From the NCBI GenBank assembly GCA_938048505.1, contig CALIUX010000263.1, positions 1 through 9,656 on the forward strand: a DNA stretch of 9,656 nt, in the 5' to 3' direction. The DNA is from an uncultured Pseudomonadales bacterium (lineage in GTDB: Bacteria > Pseudomonadota > Gammaproteobacteria > Pseudomonadales > Cellvibrionaceae). The position numbers and the translations under genes were made by a program. The notes beneath the pieces were generated by a model. It was given only the letters and a program-made list of their open reading frames with translations, was not told the DNA's origin and searched no databases. Below are positions 7,068 through 9,656 of the stretch, piece after piece (the stretch's first letter is position 1; the number at the start of each line of letters is the position of its first letter).

Positions 7068-7100
7068 ATTAATAGACGCCTACTACCATAGCCTGATATA

Positions 7101-7129
7101 ACTGCTTGGCTCATCAATATGAGCTCAGT
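7101..7129 (+). repeat. Stem-loop in the leader of the methyltransferase gene
   Basis: GCTCAT (7109-7114) and ATGAGC (7119-7124) pair perfectly around a CAAT loop, and ACTG (7101-7104) can pair with CAGT (7126-7129) outside it. It lies about 65 bases before the start codon. It could be a leader structure or an operator; nothing decides between these. Confidence 0.35.
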
Positions 7130-7194
7130 TTCAAGGTTGATCTCATTGAATATGTCAATCTATGTAGCTGTCATTTTACTTATGAGGAGGTTGT

Positions 7195-8070
7195 ATGAAG
7201 TATTTAGCGGCTATGGCGAGTGTTTTATTAATTCAGGGATGTTCGGTATTTAGTTCATGTGAATTGCCCGATACCAAAAAAGCTCAAAAGGATAGGCTAC
7301 AGAGTATTGCCAGTACTCTGCCTGCTGAGCATCAAGCACGTCATATTTATCGCAATCCCGTCAAGACACTCAGTTTTTTTGGTATTCAGCCAGGCGATAC
7401 TGTAGTGGAAATTCTACCCGGCGGTGGTTGGTATTCACAAATCTTGGCGCCGTATCTGGGCAGTGAAGGGCGTTTAATTGGTGTGGATTATAGTTTTGAT
7501 ATGTTCCCTCTTTTTGGTGGTTTTGCAACGCCAGAGTTTTTAGCAAAGCGTAAAGTGTGGCCACAAGAGTGGACGGCTAAAGCGCAGAACTGGAGTGGCA
7601 ATACAGGCTTTAAAGCCGAAGCTTATACTTTTTCAACGTTACCCAGTAATCTGACAGGCCAAGCCGACGCAGTGCTGTTTATCCGTGCATTGCATAATCT
7701 TGCGCGCTTTGAAGAGCAGGGCGACTATTTGACCCAAGCTATTACCGAGACACATCGTATGCTCAAGCCAGGCGGTATTGTTGGGATTGTTCAGCATGCC
7801 ATGTCTGAAGATAAGCCCGACGCTTGGGCAACAGGTAGTCTTGGGTATTTAAAGCATTCTTTTTTGATGAAAACAATGGAAGATGCAGGCTTCGACTTTG
7901 TTGCCGAAACCAATGTAAATCAAAACCCTAAAGATGATGTGCAAGAAGGTGAATATGTATGGCGCTTACCCCCTTCATCGCGAGCGGCCAATGCAACCGA
8001 GGCGCAAAAAGCAAAATATAAAGCCATTGGCGAATCTAACCGTGTAACGCTTTTATTTAGAAAAAAATAA
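7195..8070 (+). CDS. Exported lipoprotein-type class I SAM-dependent methyltransferase (COG4798-like)
   Basis: The 291 residues begin with a short lysine-containing N-terminus and a hydrophobic stretch ending in the lipobox-like LIQGC. Cys16 is the predicted lipidation site, with Ser at +2 pointing to the outer membrane by the usual rule. The rest is a Rossmann-type methyltransferase: RNPVKTLSFFGIQPGDTVVEI leads to SAM-binding motif I, VVEILPGGGWYSQILAPYL (70-88). An acidic residue follows in GVDYS (Asp98), then QADAVLFIRALHNL (156-169) and HRMLKPGGIVGIVQH (187-201), the usual post-motif III element. This matches the predicted methyltransferases with signal peptides grouped as COG4798; the substrate is unknown. 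AGGAGG (7185-7190) four bases before ATG supports the start. The gene converges on the MBL-fold hydrolase gene and ends before tandem hairpins. Why a SAM enzyme should be exported, where SAM is not expected, is unclear. Confidence 0.85.
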   Translation: MKYLAAMASVLLIQGCSVFSSCELPDTKKAQKDRLQSIASTLPAEHQARHIYRNPVKTLSFFGIQPGDTVVEILPGGGWYSQILAPYLGSEGRLIGVDYSFDMFPLFGGFATPEFLAKRKVWPQEWTAKAQNWSGNTGFKAEAYTFSTLPSNLTGQADAVLFIRALHNLARFEEQGDYLTQAITETHRMLKPGGIVGIVQHAMSEDKPDAWATGSLGYLKHSFLMKTMEDAGFDFVAETNVNQNPKDDVQEGEYVWRLPPSSRAANATEAQKAKYKAIGESNRVTLLFRKK

Positions 8071-8083
8071 GGTACACCAAGGA

Positions 8084-8127
8084 ATGCTATGTATGCATGC
8101 TGTACTAATGAATACATAGCATCTTTT
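8084..8127 (+). terminator. Terminator of the methyltransferase gene
   Basis: ATGCTATGTAT (8084-8094) and ATACATAGCAT (8112-8122) form a perfect 11-bp stem. It can extend inward by CAT/ATG after a G-A mismatch. The sequence CTTTT follows. The hairpin starts 14 bases after the stop codon. Confidence 0.65.
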
Positions 8128-8128
8128 G

Positions 8129-8165
8129 ATAAAGCTCAGCGTATGGTCAATCAGCTGAGCTTTAT
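8129..8165. terminator. Bidirectional terminator between the convergent genes
   Basis: ATAAAGCTCAGC (8129-8140) and GCTGAGCTTTAT (8154-8165) form a perfect 12-bp stem around a 13-base loop. The A+T-rich outer arms give a short T-rich end on either strand. It can therefore terminate the methyltransferase transcript as a second hairpin and the oppositely directed hydrolase transcript, whose stop lies about 80 bases away. Confidence 0.7.
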
Positions 8166-8245
8166 TGAGATATGGATTCTCTCTCTTAATATCTGCAATC
8201 TGAATGAACTAGAAAAGCATGGGTAGCTATCTTCTGTTGCTTAAT

Positions 8246-9211
8246 TTAATGCTTGTGCTCTATTTTAAGTGCCGGCTTTTCTCTACCCTGTTTACTTAAA
8301 TCCCGATAAAGCGTTTGTGTCATTTTTTCTGTTGTAATAAATGACCAATTCCATTTTTTGTGTAGGTCAGCTAATGGGTTGGCTTGCAGCACGTCTTTTT
8401 GAGACAGCCCTTTGTTGATCATTGCTTGAATACGCTGTTTACTGTCTTCTATCATGCTAATGGTGTTACGCAGGGTCTTGGTTGTTGCGATGGGGCCGTG
8501 ACCAGGAATGATGCGGGTATTGTCATCTGCTAACGATAGTATGCGTTTTTGTGCATTGATGTACCCATCCACTGAACCACCATGTGCGAGATCAATAAAA
8601 GGAAACATACCGTTGAAAAAAATATCACCAGCATGAATGATGTTCTGCTCTTTGAATACCACAATGGTATCGCCATCTGTATGAGCCTGTGCAACGTGAA
8701 TAAGCTGGATGGTTGCATCGTTAAGCCGAAGGCTCATTTCGTTATTGTAGGTAATAACAGGCAGTGCGCTGGGCTCTACTTTAATGACGCCATTTGATGT
8801 CGGAACTCCCTGAGATTTCATAAAATTATACGCTTTATCATGTGCAATGATGCGCGTATCTTTTTGGCTGCCAAAATAGTTGTTATTACCCGTGTGATCG
8901 CCATGAATGTGTGTATTAATTAAAAAATCAACCGGCTTTCCTGCTAGTGTTTTAATTTGATCGTTGAGTTTTTTGAGCATATTTGGCATGGAATTGTCGA
9001 TCATAATGACGCCATCTGAACCAACTGACAGTGCTAAATTCCCTCCTGCAAATCCGCCTTGTCCCTCTATCATATAAAGGTTGTCAGCTAATTGGGTGTG
9101 CTTGAATGTGATTTCAGCAGAGGCATTATTGATTGAACCAAATAGTGCGGTAGCTGTGAAGCTTGAAAGAAATATTCCTTTTTTCATGAACCTTACGAAA
9201 CGACTTTTCAT
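8246..9211 (-). CDS. Secreted metallo-beta-lactamase-fold hydrolase
   Basis: A 321-residue zinc-dependent hydrolase of the MBL superfamily. The N-terminus (KSRFVRFMKKG, a hydrophobic run, then NNASA) is a Sec signal peptide with probable cleavage after Ala32 (A-S-A before EITF), so the enzyme should act in the periplasm or outside. The metal-binding motifs are complete: HIHGDH (101-106), His177 in AQAHTDGD, Asp196 in HAGD and His238 in PGHGP. NGMFPFIDLAHGG (200-212) is typical of the branch of this superfamily that includes SoxH-like and subclass B beta-lactamase-related proteins. I cannot tell from sequence whether it hydrolyses beta-lactams, thioesters or another substrate. The C-terminus ends in a His-containing tail, KIEHKH. 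GAGG (complement of 9219-9222) seven bases before ATG supports the longer start; Met9 is a weaker alternative. It follows rsmE on the same strand with a 55-base gap containing a promoter candidate. Confidence 0.92.
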   Translation of the reverse strand: MKSRFVRFMKKGIFLSSFTATALFGSINNASAEITFKHTQLADNLYMIEGQGGFAGGNLALSVGSDGVIMIDNSMPNMLKKLNDQIKTLAGKPVDFLINTHIHGDHTGNNNYFGSQKDTRIIAHDKAYNFMKSQGVPTSNGVIKVEPSALPVITYNNEMSLRLNDATIQLIHVAQAHTDGDTIVVFKEQNIIHAGDIFFNGMFPFIDLAHGGSVDGYINAQKRILSLADDNTRIIPGHGPIATTKTLRNTISMIEDSKQRIQAMINKGLSQKDVLQANPLADLHKKWNWSFITTEKMTQTLYRDLSKQGREKPALKIEHKH

Positions 9212-9233
9212 AATATTACCTCAGGTTGTGGTG

Positions 9234-9242
9234 GTTATAGCA
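9234..9242 (-). promoter_or_regulatory. Extended -10 promoter candidate for the MBL-fold gene
   Basis: The minus strand reads TGCTATAAC, a TGn extended -10 with TATAAC at 9234-9239. No good -35 is present, which extended -10 promoters tolerate. It would give a short leader of about 15 bases that still contains the GAGG ribosome binding site, allowing the gene to be expressed apart from rsmE. Confidence 0.4.
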
Positions 9243-9266
9243 TGTTATGACGCTGGTTTTATTGCC

Positions 9267-9656
9267 TTAAAAGTCTCCCCAGTAAAGCTGAAGAGCTGTC
9301 AGTGCGGCAAGGGGAGCGGTTTCTGTTCTTAATACGCGAGGGCCTAATGTGAGTGATTCAAAACCCGAGCGGTGAGCAAGGTCAATCTCATTTTCTGTGA
9401 GGCCGCCCTCGGGACCAACTAAGAGAGTACACGCGTTGTCAGGTGAAAAGCTTTGTAGTGTTTTCTCACTACGATGATGCAATACCAAGCCTGTGCCAGA
9501 GTGGCCTTGAGTAATAAAAGTATCATACTGAGTTGGAGTATGTAAGATAGGTAGTTTGTTGCGCTGGCATTGTTCACATGCGCTGATGATGATGCCTTGC
9601 CAATGTTGAAATTTCTTTTCTAAGCGCTCGGCAGTTAATTTAACTTCGCCTCGTTC
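9267..9656 (-). CDS. rsmE: 16S rRNA (uracil-1498-N3)-methyltransferase RsmE, C-terminal half
   Basis: RsmE methylates N3 of U1498 in the decoding region of 16S rRNA, using SAM. The visible 129 codons run in frame from the window edge to a TAA at 9267-9269. They start ERGEVKLTAERLEKKFQHWQ and continue with ISACEQCQRNKLPIL, the family's A-EQ-xRn-P motif. Then comes the SPOUT trefoil-knot signature LLVGPEGGLTENEIDLAHRSGFESLTLGPRVLRTETAPLAALTALQ, which binds SAM, and the usual short end WGDF. Full proteins are about 240-250 residues, so the N-terminal PUA-like half lies beyond the right edge. The part seen is intact and shows no frameshift. It may be cotranscribed with the MBL-fold gene 55 bases downstream. 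Confidence 0.96.
   Translation of the reverse strand, partial: ERGEVKLTAERLEKKFQHWQGIIISACEQCQRNKLPILHTPTQYDTFITQGHSGTGLVLHHRSEKTLQSFSPDNACTLLVGPEGGLTENEIDLAHRSGFESLTLGPRVLRTETAPLAALTALQLYWGDF

Noticed and set aside
6936..7194. A hidden small gene between the DUF1631 and methyltransferase genes
   Set aside because: The ATG after the hairpin is followed by a stop within seven codons and I noticed no other frame with a ribosome binding site; only the weak promoter candidate and a stem-loop are supportable.
1..9656. Mobile element, CRISPR array, toxin-antitoxin or defence system
   Set aside because: No transposase, integrase, regularly spaced repeats, tRNA or paired small genes are visible; the genes look like ordinary chromosomal ones.

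Overview
The window looks like chromosomal DNA of a marine-type gammaproteobacterium of moderate to low G+C, perhaps Cellvibrionales/Alteromonadales-like. This rests on the protein types present (a DeoR regulator next to glmS, a DUF1631 protein, a COG4798-type exported methyltransferase, RsmE) and on Shine-Dalgarno-led genes with Gram-negative signal peptides. The taxon is an inference. I see no transposase, integrase, CRISPR array, tRNA or rRNA, so this reads as an ordinary chromosomal region rather than an island.

Left part, all on the minus strand: a DeoR-family regulator (3200-3982, non-ATG start) and glmS (1357-3189) form a tight two-gene operon in which the glmS ribosome binding site overlaps the regulator's stop codon. 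GlmS makes glucosamine-6-phosphate, the entry to UDP-GlcNAc, peptidoglycan and LPS; the regulator probably senses a sugar phosphate and controls this operon. A bulged hairpin with a T tract downstream of glmS is a plausible terminator. Beyond it is the 5' part of a membrane sensor gene (1-1066). It has two transmembrane segments around an extracytoplasmic domain, then a PAS domain, and is cut by the window edge before its output domain.

Middle: a 478-bp divergent intergenic region (3983-4460) separates the regulator from an 824-residue DUF1631 protein on the plus strand. The side near the regulator carries five GAAA/TTTC-type palindromic or half-palindromic sites around a putative -10, probable DeoR-family operators. 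The side near the DUF1631 gene has a perfect TATAAT and, about 140 bases further on, a terminator-like hairpin with a T tract lying before the DUF1631 start. This could be an attenuated leader or a small RNA. The DUF1631 gene ends inside a perfect 16-bp inverted repeat.

Right part: a lipoprotein-type SAM methyltransferase gene (7195-8070, plus) converges on a gene for a secreted metallo-beta-lactamase-fold hydrolase (8246-9211, minus). Two strong tandem hairpins lie between them and serve as terminators. Upstream of the hydrolase, on the same strand, is the 3' half of rsmE (9267-9656), cut by the window edge.

The strongest candidates for something undescribed are the leader/terminator upstream of the DUF1631 gene, the stop-codon-spanning inverted repeat, the operator cluster, and the exported methyltransferase/hydrolase pair. 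No complete new defence or mobile system is visible.
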